64,000 nt of DNA from Armatimonadota bacterium (GTDB lineage Bacteria; Sysuimicrobiota; Sysuimicrobiia; Sysuimicrobiales; Sysuimicrobiaceae): contig JANXCW010000001.1 in the NCBI GenBank assembly GCA_025059775.1, positions 129,588 through 193,587 on the forward strand, written 5' to 3'. The translations under genes and the position numbers were made by a program. This document shows positions 50,634 through 58,578 of this stretch, in pieces. The notes under the pieces are model-generated. The model saw only the letters and a program-made list of their open reading frames with translations, searched no databases and was not told where the DNA came from. Position 1 is the first letter of the stretch. Each line of letters begins with the position of its first letter.

Positions 50634-51086
50634 CTAGGATGCGCGGGTGCGGCCACGACTATGGTACGCTTCGGGGGCTTCCGGGGGAAGTCCGCCCATG
50701 GCGCAGATCCGGCTCCAGGACACGGGGTCCACGGGGATCACGGAGAGCCGGGGCTGGCGCAGGAGGAGCAGGTGCTGGAGCTGGGGATCGGCCCGGATCT
50801 GCGCCAGCGTCACCGGACGCGCAAGCGGCCGCACGGCCCGTACCTCCACCACGACCCGCCCGGGATCCGAGGGATCCGGATAGGCCTCGCGCACCACCTC
50901 CACGATCCCCACAACCCGCCGCTCCGTGCCCGTGTGGTAGAAGAAGGCGAGATCCCCCCGCCGCATGCTCCGCAGGTGGCGCTGGGCCTGCGGGTTCCGC
51001 ACCCCGTCCCAAACCTCCACCCCGGCCCGCAGCTGGTCTTCCCAGGACCATGTCTCGGGTTCGCTCTTCAGCAGCCAGTACGCCAT
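50634..51086 (-). CDS. EVE-domain protein
   Basis: A stand-alone 150-residue EVE domain (PUA-like, similar to thymocyte nuclear protein 1). Seen: MAYWLLKSEPETWSW, WDGVRNPQAQRHLRSMRRGDLAFFYHTG, VVGIVEVVREAYPDP and a C-terminal VSWSRICAMG. EVE domains bind modified bases in DNA or RNA. ATG follows GGAGGG. It heads the long minus-strand series, divergent from tRNA-Ser, and its 3' end is close to prpD. Confidence 0.9.
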   Translation of the reverse strand: MAYWLLKSEPETWSWEDQLRAGVEVWDGVRNPQAQRHLRSMRRGDLAFFYHTGTERRVVGIVEVVREAYPDPSDPGRVVVEVRAVRPLARPVTLAQIRADPQLQHLLLLRQPRLSVIPVDPVSWSRICAMGGLPPEAPEAYHSRGRTRAS

Positions 51087-51107
51087 GCATCCCTCCGTAG
51101 CGGGCTC

Positions 51108-51116
51108 TGGTATGCT
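51108..51116 (+). promoter_or_regulatory. Extended -10 of the tRNA-Ser gene
   Basis: TGGTATGCT has its -10 hexamer at 51111-51116, 11 nt before the tRNA 5' end. It belongs to the same TGGTAnnCT class as the boxes at 5087, 13420 and 53195. Confidence 0.5.
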
Positions 51117-51127
51117 AGAAGGTGCGC

Positions 51128-51223
51128 GGAGGGGTGCGGGAGCCTGGTTGATCCGGCGCGCCTGGAGAGCGCGTAGGCAGGCTAAAACCTGCCTCGTGGG
51201 TTCAAATCCCACCCCCTCCGCCA
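51128..51223 (+). tRNA. tRNA-Ser (anticodon GGA), with encoded CCA
   Basis: GGAGGGG pairs with CCCCTCC (51213-51219) in the acceptor stem, with discriminator G51220 and CCA at 51221-51223. The anticodon stem CGCGC/GCGCG (51157-51161/51169-51173) encloses loop CTGGAGA, anticodon GGA at 51164-51166. A long variable arm (TAGGCAGGC-TAAAA-CCTGCCT) marks a class II tRNA, and the T-arm GTGGGTTCAAATCCCAC is perfect. It reads UCC and UCU codons for serine. Confidence 0.95.
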
Positions 51224-51285
51224 CCTTCCCCGGGACGGACCGTGAACGTGTCCGGAAAGCCACAGGGCCATTGTACCGTCCCCCT

Positions 51286-51314
51286 TTGCCTCCGGGCGGA
51301 GACCTCCGTATGGT
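51286..51314 (+). promoter_or_regulatory. Candidate promoter of rtcA
   Basis: TTGCCT (51286-51291), a 17-nt spacer and TATGGT (51309-51314) lie 9 nt before ATG 51324. The start lacks a strong Shine-Dalgarno, so the mRNA may be nearly leaderless. The rest of the 100-bp gap shows nothing else. Confidence 0.4.
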
Positions 51315-51323
51315 GGGAACGGG

Positions 51324-52364
51324 ATGGTGGAGCTGGACGGCGCCCAGCACAGTGGGAGCGGGACCATCGTGCGCACCGCCGCCGCACTCGCGGCCCTGCT
51401 GGGGCAGGACCTGCATATCACCAACGTGCGGGCGCGACGGGAGGAGCCGGGCCTGCGACCCCAGCACCTGAGGGCCCTGGAGGCCGTGGCGACCCTGTGC
51501 GGAGGGGCGTTGGACGGGGCCCGGGTGGGTTCCCGGGAGTTCACCCTCCGCCCCCTGCGGCCTCCGGAGGGCGGCCGCTACACGTGGGACATCGGAAGTG
51601 CGGGCTCCACCACCCTCCTGGCCATGACGGTACTCCCCGTGGCCGCGTTCGCCCCTAGGCCGAGCGTGTTCCGCATCGAGGGAGGATTGTTTCAGGACTT
51701 CGCACCCTCCGCTTTCCACCTGCAGCACGTGGTGCTTCCCCTCCTCCGACGCATGGGGCTCCGGGCGGAGGTGGAGATCCTCCGACCCGGGTACGTGCCG
51801 AAAGGAGGAGGGATCCTGGAGGTGCGGGTGGAGCCCGTGGAGGGTGCCCTGCGAGCCCTGCAGATGGTGGAGCAGGGCCACGTCACGCGGGTCTGGGGAA
51901 TTGCCCTCTCCTCCCACCTCCAACAGCGGAGGGTGAGCGAGCGGATGGCGGAACGATGTACGGCGAAGCTTGCACAGGGGGGGCTGGAGGCACACATCGA
52001 GGTGCTCTACGATCGCACGGCCCTGCAGCCAGGAGCGGCCCTCGCGGTCTTCGCGGAGACCAGCACGGGCTGTCGCCTGGGCGCGGATCGCGCGGGGGCG
52101 CCCGGACGCCCCTCGGAGGCCCTCGCGGACGAGGTGGCCCGGATGCTGCTCGTGGACCTCCGCAGCGGCGCCACCGTGGACCGCCATCTTGCGGACCAGC
52201 TGGTGGTGTACGCGGCCCTGGCGGAAGGGACCACGGAGTTCGTGGTGCCGGAGGTCACGGACCACGTGGCCACCAACCTGTGGCTGGTGCAGGAGATCAC
52301 GCACGCGGAGTTCTTCCTCGACCACCGGCGGGTGCGCATCCGTGGGATCGGGTATCGGCGTTAG
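51324..52364 (+). CDS. rtcA: RNA 3'-terminal phosphate cyclase
   Basis: Makes 2',3'-cyclic phosphate ends on RNA using ATP. Seen: VELDGAQHSGSGTIVRTA at the N-terminus (the family usually has EGGGQ here; the loop is Ser/Gly changed), the middle GYVPKGGGILEV, and the active-site VDRHLADQ with nucleophile H288. The length is 346 residues. It overlaps the next gene by 23 bp. Placement beside an FAU-1-like RNA-binding gene, tRNA-Ser and SRP RNA suggests RNA end repair or processing. There is no rtcB or rtcR nearby. Confidence 0.88.
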   Translation: MVELDGAQHSGSGTIVRTAAALAALLGQDLHITNVRARREEPGLRPQHLRALEAVATLCGGALDGARVGSREFTLRPLRPPEGGRYTWDIGSAGSTTLLAMTVLPVAAFAPRPSVFRIEGGLFQDFAPSAFHLQHVVLPLLRRMGLRAEVEILRPGYVPKGGGILEVRVEPVEGALRALQMVEQGHVTRVWGIALSSHLQQRRVSERMAERCTAKLAQGGLEAHIEVLYDRTALQPGAALAVFAETSTGCRLGADRAGAPGRPSEALADEVARMLLVDLRSGATVDRHLADQLVVYAALAEGTTEFVVPEVTDHVATNLWLVQEITHAEFFLDHRRVRIRGIGYRR

Positions 52365-53223
52365 GATCCACCTTCCCGAAGACTCCGCGTCGCCGGAGGT
52401 GCACATCAGGGATCAGGCGGATCACCAGGGGATTCTCATCACGGGTTCCGCGGAGGCGACACAGGCCGTGGCGCGGGCCCTGCGTCGTCATCTGCCGCTC
52501 GCGGTGGTGCAGGTGCACGCCCGGGACGGACGGTGGATCTGCACCATGGATTTCCCCGCTCCCGTGAAGGCGTTTCTGGACTGCGTACGGGCCCGCCACG
52601 TGCCCACCCTCTCCGGACACCACCGGCTGCGGGCCTGCGACGACGGCCGGCTCCGGGAGGCGGAGGCCCGAGGAGCCCAGGTGGACGACGCCCAGGCCCT
52701 GGAGCGTGCGCTGGTCTGGGACCGCATCGTCCCCGGATCCCCGTACCAGATCCACTACCGGAAGCCCGGAGCCCGGACCCTGGTGCTGCGGGGGACGGTG
52801 GAGCATGTGGAGGCACACACCGTGGTGGTGCGCCGCACCTTCCGCCCCGGAGGAAGGTACGACAGCCTCGGTGCCGAGAAATGCACGGGGGATTGGGGAC
52901 TCGTGGAGCTCATGCAGGGAGCGTGGTGGGTGCGGCGCCGGTACTTCCGGGAGAGCGGAGAGGAGATCGGGGAGATCTACAATGTGAACACGCCCGTGGA
53001 GATCTACCCGGAATTCGCCGCCTCTGTGGACCTGGAGGTGGACGTGGTTCGGTTCCCCTCTGGAAGGGTGGAGATCGTGGACACGGAGGAGCTACTGGCC
53101 CGAGTGCGGCAGGGAGTCCTTCCCCGGGCCCTCGCCCATCTCGCCCTCCACGAGGCCCAGGGGATCGCACGGGAGCTCCGGGGGAGCGGCGGAGTGGTAT
53201 ACTGGGGTGCGCGGCCGTGCTAG
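52342..53223 (+). CDS. FAU-1-like RNA-binding protein / putative ribonuclease (DUF402 C-terminus)
   Basis: A 293-residue protein resembling archaeal FAU-1 (AU-rich RNA-binding; reported ribonuclease). Seen: an FAU-1-like middle segment FLDCVRARHVPTLSGHHRLRA, then SLGAEKCTGDWGLVELMQGAWWVRRRYF and the DUF402 block GEIYNVNTPVEIYPE followed by DLEVDVVRFPSGRVEIVDTEEL. The N-terminal about 70 residues are unassigned. I chose GTG 52342, the first start in frame, inside the end of rtcA; it has only a weak Shine-Dalgarno. The stop lies inside the first bases of the SRP RNA. The pairing with rtcA hints at a shared RNA pathway. Confidence 0.72.
   Translation: MGSGIGVRIHLPEDSASPEVHIRDQADHQGILITGSAEATQAVARALRRHLPLAVVQVHARDGRWICTMDFPAPVKAFLDCVRARHVPTLSGHHRLRACDDGRLREAEARGAQVDDAQALERALVWDRIVPGSPYQIHYRKPGARTLVLRGTVEHVEAHTVVVRRTFRPGGRYDSLGAEKCTGDWGLVELMQGAWWVRRRYFRESGEEIGEIYNVNTPVEIYPEFAASVDLEVDVVRFPSGRVEIVDTEELLARVRQGVLPRALAHLALHEAQGIARELRGSGGVVYWGARPC
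53195..53203 (+). promoter_or_regulatory. Extended -10 promoter of the SRP RNA
   Basis: TGGTATACT has -10 TATACT at 53198-53203 and predicts a start near 53210, the 5' end of the SRP RNA helix. It lies inside the 3' end of the FAU-1-like gene. No clear -35 is seen. Confidence 0.6.
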
Positions 53224-53489
53224 GCGGGGAGCTGGCGGTTCCCTGTAACCCCCAACCCGCCACAGGGGGGCTGAATTCCTAGCCCGAGGCGGCGTGCCTA
53301 CGGGTTCCGGCCCGCGCGGACGGTGAGGAGGGCTGGGTCCTGCGCAACGGGAGCCTGCGAACCCCGCCAGGTCCGGAAGGAAGCAACGGTAAGCAGTCCC
53401 TCCCGTGTGCCGCAGGGACACCTGGCCGGAGCTGCGCCCCGCGGAAACCGCCGCGGGTGCGTCCGTCGAAGGTAGGTGCACGGCCGCGC
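53209..53489 (+). ncRNA. ffs: Signal recognition particle RNA, large (Alu-containing) type
   Basis: The 5' end GCGCGGCCGTGC (53209-53220) pairs perfectly with GCACGGCCGCGC (53478-53489), giving the long closing helix. Next comes the Alu-like 5' domain (CTAGGCGGGGAG... TTCCCTGTAACCC) as in Bacillus-type scRNA. The domain IV core CCAGGTCCGGAAGGAAGCAACGG (near 53368-53390) contains the GGAA tetraloop and symmetric loop bound by Ffh. The RNA is about 280 nt, far longer than E. coli 4.5S. It works with Ffh and FtsY in membrane targeting. Its ends overlap the FAU-1-like stop and the convergent CPBP stop. The dnaX-ybaB-recR genes follow, a linkage known from Bacillota. Confidence 0.92.
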
Positions 53490-54391
53490 TACCGCCCTGC
53501 GTACGCGGAAATCAGGGCCACCAGGTTGTTGGCCGCATGAACCACCACCGCGGGGAGGAGGGAGCCCGTCCGTTCGTACACCGCCGCGAGGACCACGCCC
53601 AGGAGCAGAATGGGGAGGAAGTTCACCACCTGGAGATGCACGGCGGCGAAGAAGACTGCAGAAAGCCACGCCGCCGCCCGCGCCCCGTAGTGCCGCCGCA
53701 AGGGGGGATACACGAACCCCCGGAAGAAGGTCTCCTCCGCCACGGGAACCAGGACCGCCACCAGGAGCGCGAACGCCACCACCCCCCCAGGATCCGAGAG
53801 CGGAGGCAGGGCCTGAAGGATAGGATTCGCGGCTTCCTCCTGCTCCGCCAGCCACCGCGCCCGATCCTGCCCCAGGAGGAGCCCCAGCAGGTACCTGGAT
53901 GCGGGCTGCACCGCGAGGTGCACCGTGGGAATCACCGCCGCCGCGACGAGGAGACCCGTGCGGAGCCCCACGGGCCAGCGGGCCGCATCGTATCCCAGGG
54001 CCCGGAGGGGAAGGCCATAGCGGAGGCGGACCACGTACCCGCATCCCCCCAGGAACACCGCGCTCTGGGCCAACACGGCTCCGGCCAAGGACGGGAGGTC
54101 TGGCCGGAGCCCGCCCGCCAGGCTCACCCCCAGAGGTAGGGTCACGATCACGAGACTCGCCACCGCCAGTACCTCCGAGAGATCCCACACCTGCTCTCCG
54201 GGCAGGCGTGGACGGACTACAAGGACGTAGACCGGAAAGAGGGCGGGAAAGAGCACCACTGTAGCCAGGGCCCAGGCGAGGGCGGCCTTCCCCATGCCCC
54301 GACGCAGGCCGTCCCGGTACACCCATGCGGCCCCCACCCAGGCTGCCACCGCCAGGAGGACCGCAAAGCCCAGTCGGATCCATCCGTCCAA
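53489..54391 (-). CDS. CPBP-family intramembrane metalloprotease
   Basis: Membrane protein with about eight hydrophobic helices. Seen: the glutamate motif PVAEETFFRGFVYPPLRR, AVFFAAVHLQ with the second-motif His, and VVVHAANNLVAL at the end. This is the type II CAAX/CPBP (Abi) protease-like family. The length is 300 residues. It is read against dnaX and ffs and starts 60 bp from dnaX. Substrate unknown; related proteins process prenylated peptides or act in immunity or stress. Confidence 0.88.
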   Translation of the reverse strand: MDGWIRLGFAVLLAVAAWVGAAWVYRDGLRRGMGKAALAWALATVVLFPALFPVYVLVVRPRLPGEQVWDLSEVLAVASLVIVTLPLGVSLAGGLRPDLPSLAGAVLAQSAVFLGGCGYVVRLRYGLPLRALGYDAARWPVGLRTGLLVAAAVIPTVHLAVQPASRYLLGLLLGQDRARWLAEQEEAANPILQALPPLSDPGGVVAFALLVAVLVPVAEETFFRGFVYPPLRRHYGARAAAWLSAVFFAAVHLQVVNFLPILLLGVVLAAVYERTGSLLPAVVVHAANNLVALISAYAGR

Positions 54392-54450
54392 GGAGGTCTC
54401 CGGAAGCCTCTGTCGTTCTCCAGGTAGAATAACAGTATCCGGGATCTCCC

Positions 54451-56193
54451 ATGGGACAGACCAACGCGCACGTCACCCTGTACCGGAAATGGCGTCCCAC
54501 GACGTTCGAGGAGGTGGTGGGGCAGGAGCGGGTGACCCGCACCCTCCAGAACGCCATCTCGCAGGGCCGAATCGTTCATGCCTACCTCTTCAGCGGCCAC
54601 CGGGGAACGGGGAAGACCACCACGGCCCGGATTCTGGCCAAGGCGCTGAACTGCGTCCAGGGGCCTACGCCGCACCCGTGCGGGGAGTGTGCCCAGTGCC
54701 GCACCATTGCGGAGGGAACTTCCCTGGACGTCATCGAGCTGGATGCCGCCAGCAACCGCGGGATCGACGAGATCCGGGAGATCCGGGATAAGGTGCGGCT
54801 GCTGCCCGCTCAGGGCCGCTACAAGGTGTACATCCTCGACGAGGCCCACATGCTCACGGACCAGGCGGAGAACGCGCTGCTGAAGACCCTAGAGGAACCT
54901 CCGCCGCACGCGGTGTTTGTGCTGGTGACCACGGAACCCCACCGCCTCCCCGCCACCGTTCTCTCCCGCTGTCAGCGGTTCGAGTTCCGCCGGGTCCCTA
55001 CCCCCCTCATCGTCCAACGCCTGCGGACCCTGGCGGAGCGGGAGGGAATCGTGGTGGAGGAGGAAGCCCTTCAGCGGATCGCCCGCAGCGCGGATGGCGC
55101 CCTGCGGGATGCGGAGGCCATCCTGGACCAGCTCATGGCCTGGGCCGGCGACCGCATCACGGGAGAGGACGTGGTACGGCTCCTCGGCACCCTCGAGGAG
55201 GATCTGGTGGACCGGGTGGTGGCAGCCCTGCGGGACCGGGACGTCTCCTCCGTGCTGCGCATCGCCGCGGAGGTGGTGGAAAGCGGCCGGGACGTGCGGC
55301 AGGTGCTGCGCCGCTTGGTAGAGCACTTCCGGGATCTCCTGGTGGCACGCCTGAGTCCGGACGCGCGGAACCTGGTGGAGGTGGGAGAAGACCGGTACCG
55401 GGTGGTGCAGGAGCAGGCCGCGGGGTTTGCGGAGGAGGAACTCCTGCGGGCCATCACCGTGCTCTCCTCCGCGGAGACGGAAGCGCGGTGGACCACTCAG
55501 CCGCGCCTGAGCCTGGAACTTGCCCTGCTACGCCTCGCACGGCCCGAGGCGGACCCAGGTCTGGAGGGCCTGCGGGCCCGGGTGGCACGTCTGGAACAGC
55601 TCCTGCAGGCGGGTGCGGAGAGGACCGCACCGGAGGTCCTGCCCGCACCGGTATCGGATCCTCCGCCCAAACCCGACGCCCTCCCGGAGCCCCGGCTCCC
55701 CTTGGAGGGAGGAGAGGTCTCGCTGGAGCGGGTGATGGACCGATGGAAGGAGATCCTGGAGGGAGTCCGGCGCCGCCGGGCTTACACGCACGCCCTCTTA
55801 AGTGACGCGCGGCCCGTGGCCCTGGAAGGGCACGGCCTCGTGGTGGAGGTGACCACGGGTGGACCCTTCGCGGCCACCACCTTAGGGGATCCCCGCCACC
55901 GATCCCTCGTAGAGGAGGCCATCCGGCAGGTGCTGGGCGTGGCCCTGCGGGTGCGGTTTGTCGCCTCCCCGCAGGAGGATTCGCCTCCAGGGCCCGAGCA
56001 GGACCCCCTGGTCCAACAGGCCACGCACCTTCTCGGCCCCCTCGTGGAATTCCGGCCCTTCGGCTCCCAACTTCCCGCGGAGGAGGAAAGCCGTGTGGAA
56101 CCTCAGCAAGGTGGCAAAACAGGTGCAGAGGGTTCAGCAGGAGATCGCCCGCGTGCAGGAAGAGCTCGCCCACGAACGCGTGGAGGCCAGTAG
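54451..56193 (+). CDS. dnaX: DNA polymerase III subunit gamma/tau
   Basis: Clamp-loader ATPase. Seen: RKWRPTTFEEVVGQERV, P-loop SGHRGTGKTT (48-57), zinc Cys C68, C77, C80, C83, DEAH (130-133), and ELDAASNRGIDEIREI. A C-terminal tau-like region runs from about 370 with Pro-rich linkers. The length is 580 residues. No A-rich slippery site for a gamma frameshift is seen. The 3' end overlaps ybaB by 101 bp, and its last 45 or so residues are low complexity, so the true end may be earlier if a frameshift exists. TAGAAT (54425-54430) is a candidate -10. Confidence 0.95.
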   Translation: MGQTNAHVTLYRKWRPTTFEEVVGQERVTRTLQNAISQGRIVHAYLFSGHRGTGKTTTARILAKALNCVQGPTPHPCGECAQCRTIAEGTSLDVIELDAASNRGIDEIREIRDKVRLLPAQGRYKVYILDEAHMLTDQAENALLKTLEEPPPHAVFVLVTTEPHRLPATVLSRCQRFEFRRVPTPLIVQRLRTLAEREGIVVEEEALQRIARSADGALRDAEAILDQLMAWAGDRITGEDVVRLLGTLEEDLVDRVVAALRDRDVSSVLRIAAEVVESGRDVRQVLRRLVEHFRDLLVARLSPDARNLVEVGEDRYRVVQEQAAGFAEEELLRAITVLSSAETEARWTTQPRLSLELALLRLARPEADPGLEGLRARVARLEQLLQAGAERTAPEVLPAPVSDPPPKPDALPEPRLPLEGGEVSLERVMDRWKEILEGVRRRRAYTHALLSDARPVALEGHGLVVEVTTGGPFAATTLGDPRHRSLVEEAIRQVLGVALRVRFVASPQEDSPPGPEQDPLVQQATHLLGPLVEFRPFGSQLPAEEESRVEPQQGGKTGAEGSAGDRPRAGRARPRTRGGQ

Positions 56194-56407
56194 CGGCGGG
56201 GGTGCGGTGCGGGCGGTGGTAACGGGGCAGGGAGAGCTGGTGGAGGTGCGCATCGCCCCGGAGACCGTGGATCCCCAGGACGTCTCCCTGCTGGAGGACC
56301 TCGTGGTGGCCGCGGTGAACGAGGCCCTGCGCAGGGCCCGGGAACTCGCGGCCTCCCGAATGCAGGCCGCCACGGGCGGGCTGCAGATCCCCGGGCTTTT
56401 CGGGTAG
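56093..56407 (+). CDS. ybaB: YbaB/EbfC family nucleoid-associated protein
   Basis: Small DNA-binding dimer of 104 residues. Seen: LSKVAKQVQRVQQEIARVQEEL (long helix), GGGAVRAVVTGQGELVEVRIAPE (beta core) and a C-terminal GLQIPGLFG, the usual YbaB ending. GTG 56093 is chosen because AGGAGGA lies just before it. It sits between dnaX and recR, the conserved recombination/replication order. Overlap with dnaX is 101 bp. Confidence 0.92.
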   Translation: MWNLSKVAKQVQRVQQEIARVQEELAHERVEASSGGGAVRAVVTGQGELVEVRIAPETVDPQDVSLLEDLVVAAVNEALRRARELAASRMQAATGGLQIPGLFG

Positions 56408-56419
56408 GATCGTTTCAGG

Positions 56420-57016
56420 ATGCACCTCCCAGAACCCCTCGCGCGGTTGGTGGAGGAACTGGAGCGGCTGCCCACGGTGGGTCCGAAGACCGCCCAGCGG
56501 CTCGCCTTCCACATCCTCCGCATGCCGGAGGAGCAGGTGCGCGCCCTCGCCCAGGCCCTCCTCGACGCTCGGGCGCAGATCCGTCCGTGCTCCGTGTGCT
56601 TCACCTGGACGGACGTGGATCCCTGTGCCCTCTGCACGAGTCCCAGCCGGGATCCCTCCGTGCTGTGCGTGGTGGAGGACGCCCGGGACGTGCTGGCCAT
56701 GGAGCGCACCCGGGAGTTCAAGGGTCGCTACCACGTGCTCCAGGGCGCCATCTCTCCCCTGGAGGGGGTCGGGCCGGAGGACCTCCGGATTCGGGAGCTG
56801 TTGCAGCGGCTTCAGGGCGGGGAGGTACGGGAGGTGATCATCGCCACCAACCCCAGGGTGGAGGGCGATGCCACGGCCCTGTACCTCACCCGGCTCATCC
56901 GGCCCCTCGGCATTAAGGTCACCCGCATCGCCCATGGCCTCCCGGTAGGCGGGGACATCGAGTACGCGGACGAGGTGACCCTCGCGAAGGCCCTGGAGGG
57001 CCGCCGGGAGCTGTAA
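56420..57016 (+). CDS. recR: Recombination protein RecR
   Basis: Loads RecA with RecF/RecO in gap repair. Seen: HhH-like [17 protein letters not shown], a Cys4 zinc finger C57-x2-C60-x8-C69-x2-C72, and the Toprim domain with [14 protein letters not shown] and [11 protein letters not shown]. The length is 198 residues. It follows ybaB by 12 bp and is last of the dnaX-ybaB-recR operon. Confidence 0.95.
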   Translation: MHLPEPLARLVEELERLPTVGPKTAQRLAFHILRMPEEQVRALAQALLDARAQIRPCSVCFTWTDVDPCALCTSPSRDPSVLCVVEDARDVLAMERTREFKGRYHVLQGAISPLEGVGPEDLRIRELLQRLQGGEVREVIIATNPRVEGDATALYLTRLIRPLGIKVTRIAHGLPVGGDIEYADEVTLAKALEGRREL

Positions 57017-57063
57017 TCTGGGAGGGCCCGGGCGGGTGGTCTATACTCAAGGTGAGGATCGCC

Positions 57064-57534
57064 GTGGAGTACGTGAGCCCGACTTTCGGGCGCCTGTCCT
57101 TCGAGGAGATGTTCCGGGCCCTGGTGGCTTTCGTCCATGAGGAACCCGAGCACCCCTACCACCTCATCATCGGTACCGACTCCGTGGTCTCGGATCAGAC
57201 CTGCTTCGTCACCGCCATCGTCATCCACCGGGTCGGTCACGGCGCACGGTACTTCTACCGGAAACAGTACAACCGGAAGATCACGAGCCTCCGTCAGCGG
57301 ATCCTGTACGAGGCGGCCCTGAGCCTGGAGATCGCCTCCCGACTCTCCAGCGCCCTCGCCCGCAACGGGTACTCGCAGCTCCCCATCGAGATCCACTTGG
57401 ATGTAGGGGATCGCGGGGAGACCAAGTCCGTGATCCGGGAGGTGGTGGGAATGGTGACGGGCTCGGGGTACGCGGCGAGGACCAAGCCGGAGGCTTACGT
57501 GGCCACCAAGGTGGCGGACAAGCACTCGAAGTAG
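57064..57534 (+). CDS. YkuK/DUF458 family RNase H-like protein
   Basis: A 156-residue protein of the DUF458 (YkuK) family with an RNase H-like fold. Seen: VSPTFGRLSFEEM at the start, YHLIIGTDSVVSD with the first acidic residue, and a C-terminal ATKVADKHSK. Activity in this family is not established. TATACT (57042-57047) is a good -10; AAGGTGAGG (57050-57058) then serves as a Shine-Dalgarno for GTG 57064. An in-frame GTG at 57052 would add four residues. It is convergent with the MOSC gene. Confidence 0.78.
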   Translation: MEYVSPTFGRLSFEEMFRALVAFVHEEPEHPYHLIIGTDSVVSDQTCFVTAIVIHRVGHGARYFYRKQYNRKITSLRQRILYEAALSLEIASRLSSALARNGYSQLPIEIHLDVGDRGETKSVIREVVGMVTGSGYAARTKPEAYVATKVADKHSK

Positions 57535-57538
57535 GGCC

Positions 57539-58027
57539 TCACCCCAGCACCTCCACCGGGTCTTCCACCCGGACCACACCCCGATTGAGGACCTCAAAGA
57601 GGGCTCCCCGCCAGCCGAGGGCCGCGAGCTCGAAGGCGAGCGCCCCCGCCCGACTCCGGAAGAGGACGCAGGGCCGGTGGAGTGTGGTGCTCCGGCGGAG
57701 GTGCACCGGGCCTACTCGAACCAGCGTTCCCGGCTCTAGGCCGCCGAGCCGGATGCCCCGCACGATCAGGTTGTCGCCAGGGACCTCGGGAGCGATGCCC
57801 AGCAGATCCAGGAACTCCGCGTTGACCGCGCTTACCTCCCGCCCCGGCACCCGCCTCCCCTTCCAGAACTGCTTGGCCGCGTACTCCCCCGCGGGGCCCA
57901 CACCCGGCAGCAGCGCCAGGGCCTCCACCAGCCGGTGATCTCCAGGCCGCGGGGAGATCACGAGGTGGGTGACCCACCCGATCCTCCCAAACGGACGCTG
58001 TTCCAGGGCCTCCAGGAGATCCCTCAC
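57539..58027 (-). CDS. MOSC-domain protein
   Basis: A 162-residue single-domain MOSC protein, related to the C-terminal part of molybdenum-cofactor sulfurase and YiiM. Seen: GRRVPGREVSAVNAEFLDLLG, GDNLIVRGIRLGGLEPGTLVRVG, and a Cys in STTLHRPC (typical conserved Cys). MOSC proteins handle Moco or sulfur carriers and act as Moco-dependent N-hydroxyl reductases. The GTG start overlaps the bioY stop by 4 bp. Last gene of the glycine-cleavage operon. Confidence 0.8.
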   Translation of the reverse strand: MRDLLEALEQRPFGRIGWVTHLVISPRPGDHRLVEALALLPGVGPAGEYAAKQFWKGRRVPGREVSAVNAEFLDLLGIAPEVPGDNLIVRGIRLGGLEPGTLVRVGPVHLRRSTTLHRPCVLFRSRAGALAFELAALGWRGALFEVLNRGVVRVEDPVEVLG

Positions 58028-58578
58028 CGCGCGAGCTCCCGTCCCGGGATCACCGCCCGGATCCGCTCCGCCACCAAGAGCGCCATCACGGCCTTCAACA
58101 GGTCAAACCACACGAAGGGGACCACCCCGATCCGCACCGCGTGCGTCCATGTGGGCACTGCCCCCGAGAGCACCAGTCCCACCACGCCCAGGGCGTAGAT
58201 ACAGGCGATGGCGGCCACCATGCCCGCAGCTACGTTACGCACAAAGCCCTGGCGGTCCATGGCCCGATCCGCCGCCCACCCCACCAGGAGGGCCGCGAGG
58301 GGATACGACCATAGGTATCCACCGGTCGGACCCACCAGCACCTGGAGTCCGGCCCGGAAGTGCGCGAACACCGGGATGCCCGCGGCACCGAGCAGCAGGT
58401 ACAGCAGCTCCGCAAGGGCCCCTGTCCGCGCACCCAGCACGGCCCCCATGAGCAGGACCGCGAACACCTGGAGGGTAAAGGGCACGCTGGTCACGAACGG
58501 CAGGGTGAAGCTCAGCTGCGCACAGATGGCGGTGAGGGCCGCGCCGAGGGCGGCCAGGGCCAGGGTTCGGGAGTTCAT
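58024..58578 (-). CDS. bioY: Biotin transporter BioY (ECF S-component)
   Basis: A 184-residue membrane protein with six hydrophobic helices. Seen: [43 protein letters not shown], and [14 protein letters not shown], the BioY family core. It captures biotin and works with EcfAT or alone. No ecfA/T (bioMN) is nearby. Its start overlaps the gcvPB stop by 4 bp, an unusual partner; the glycine cleavage system uses lipoate, not biotin, but the window's carboxyltransferase-type enzymes need biotin. Confidence 0.92.
   Translation of the reverse strand: MNSRTLALAALGAALTAICAQLSFTLPFVTSVPFTLQVFAVLLMGAVLGARTGALAELLYLLLGAAGIPVFAHFRAGLQVLVGPTGGYLWSYPLAALLVGWAADRAMDRQGFVRNVAAGMVAAIACIYALGVVGLVLSGAVPTWTHAVRIGVVPFVWFDLLKAVMALLVAERIRAVIPGRELAR

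Noticed and set aside
50662-50670. TGGTACGCT resembling the extended -10 class
   Set aside because: It lies inside the EVE gene on the strand with no downstream gene, so it is probably chance.
54451-56193. Slippery site for gamma/tau frameshifting in dnaX
   Set aside because: No A-AAA-AAG-like run is present in the gene.
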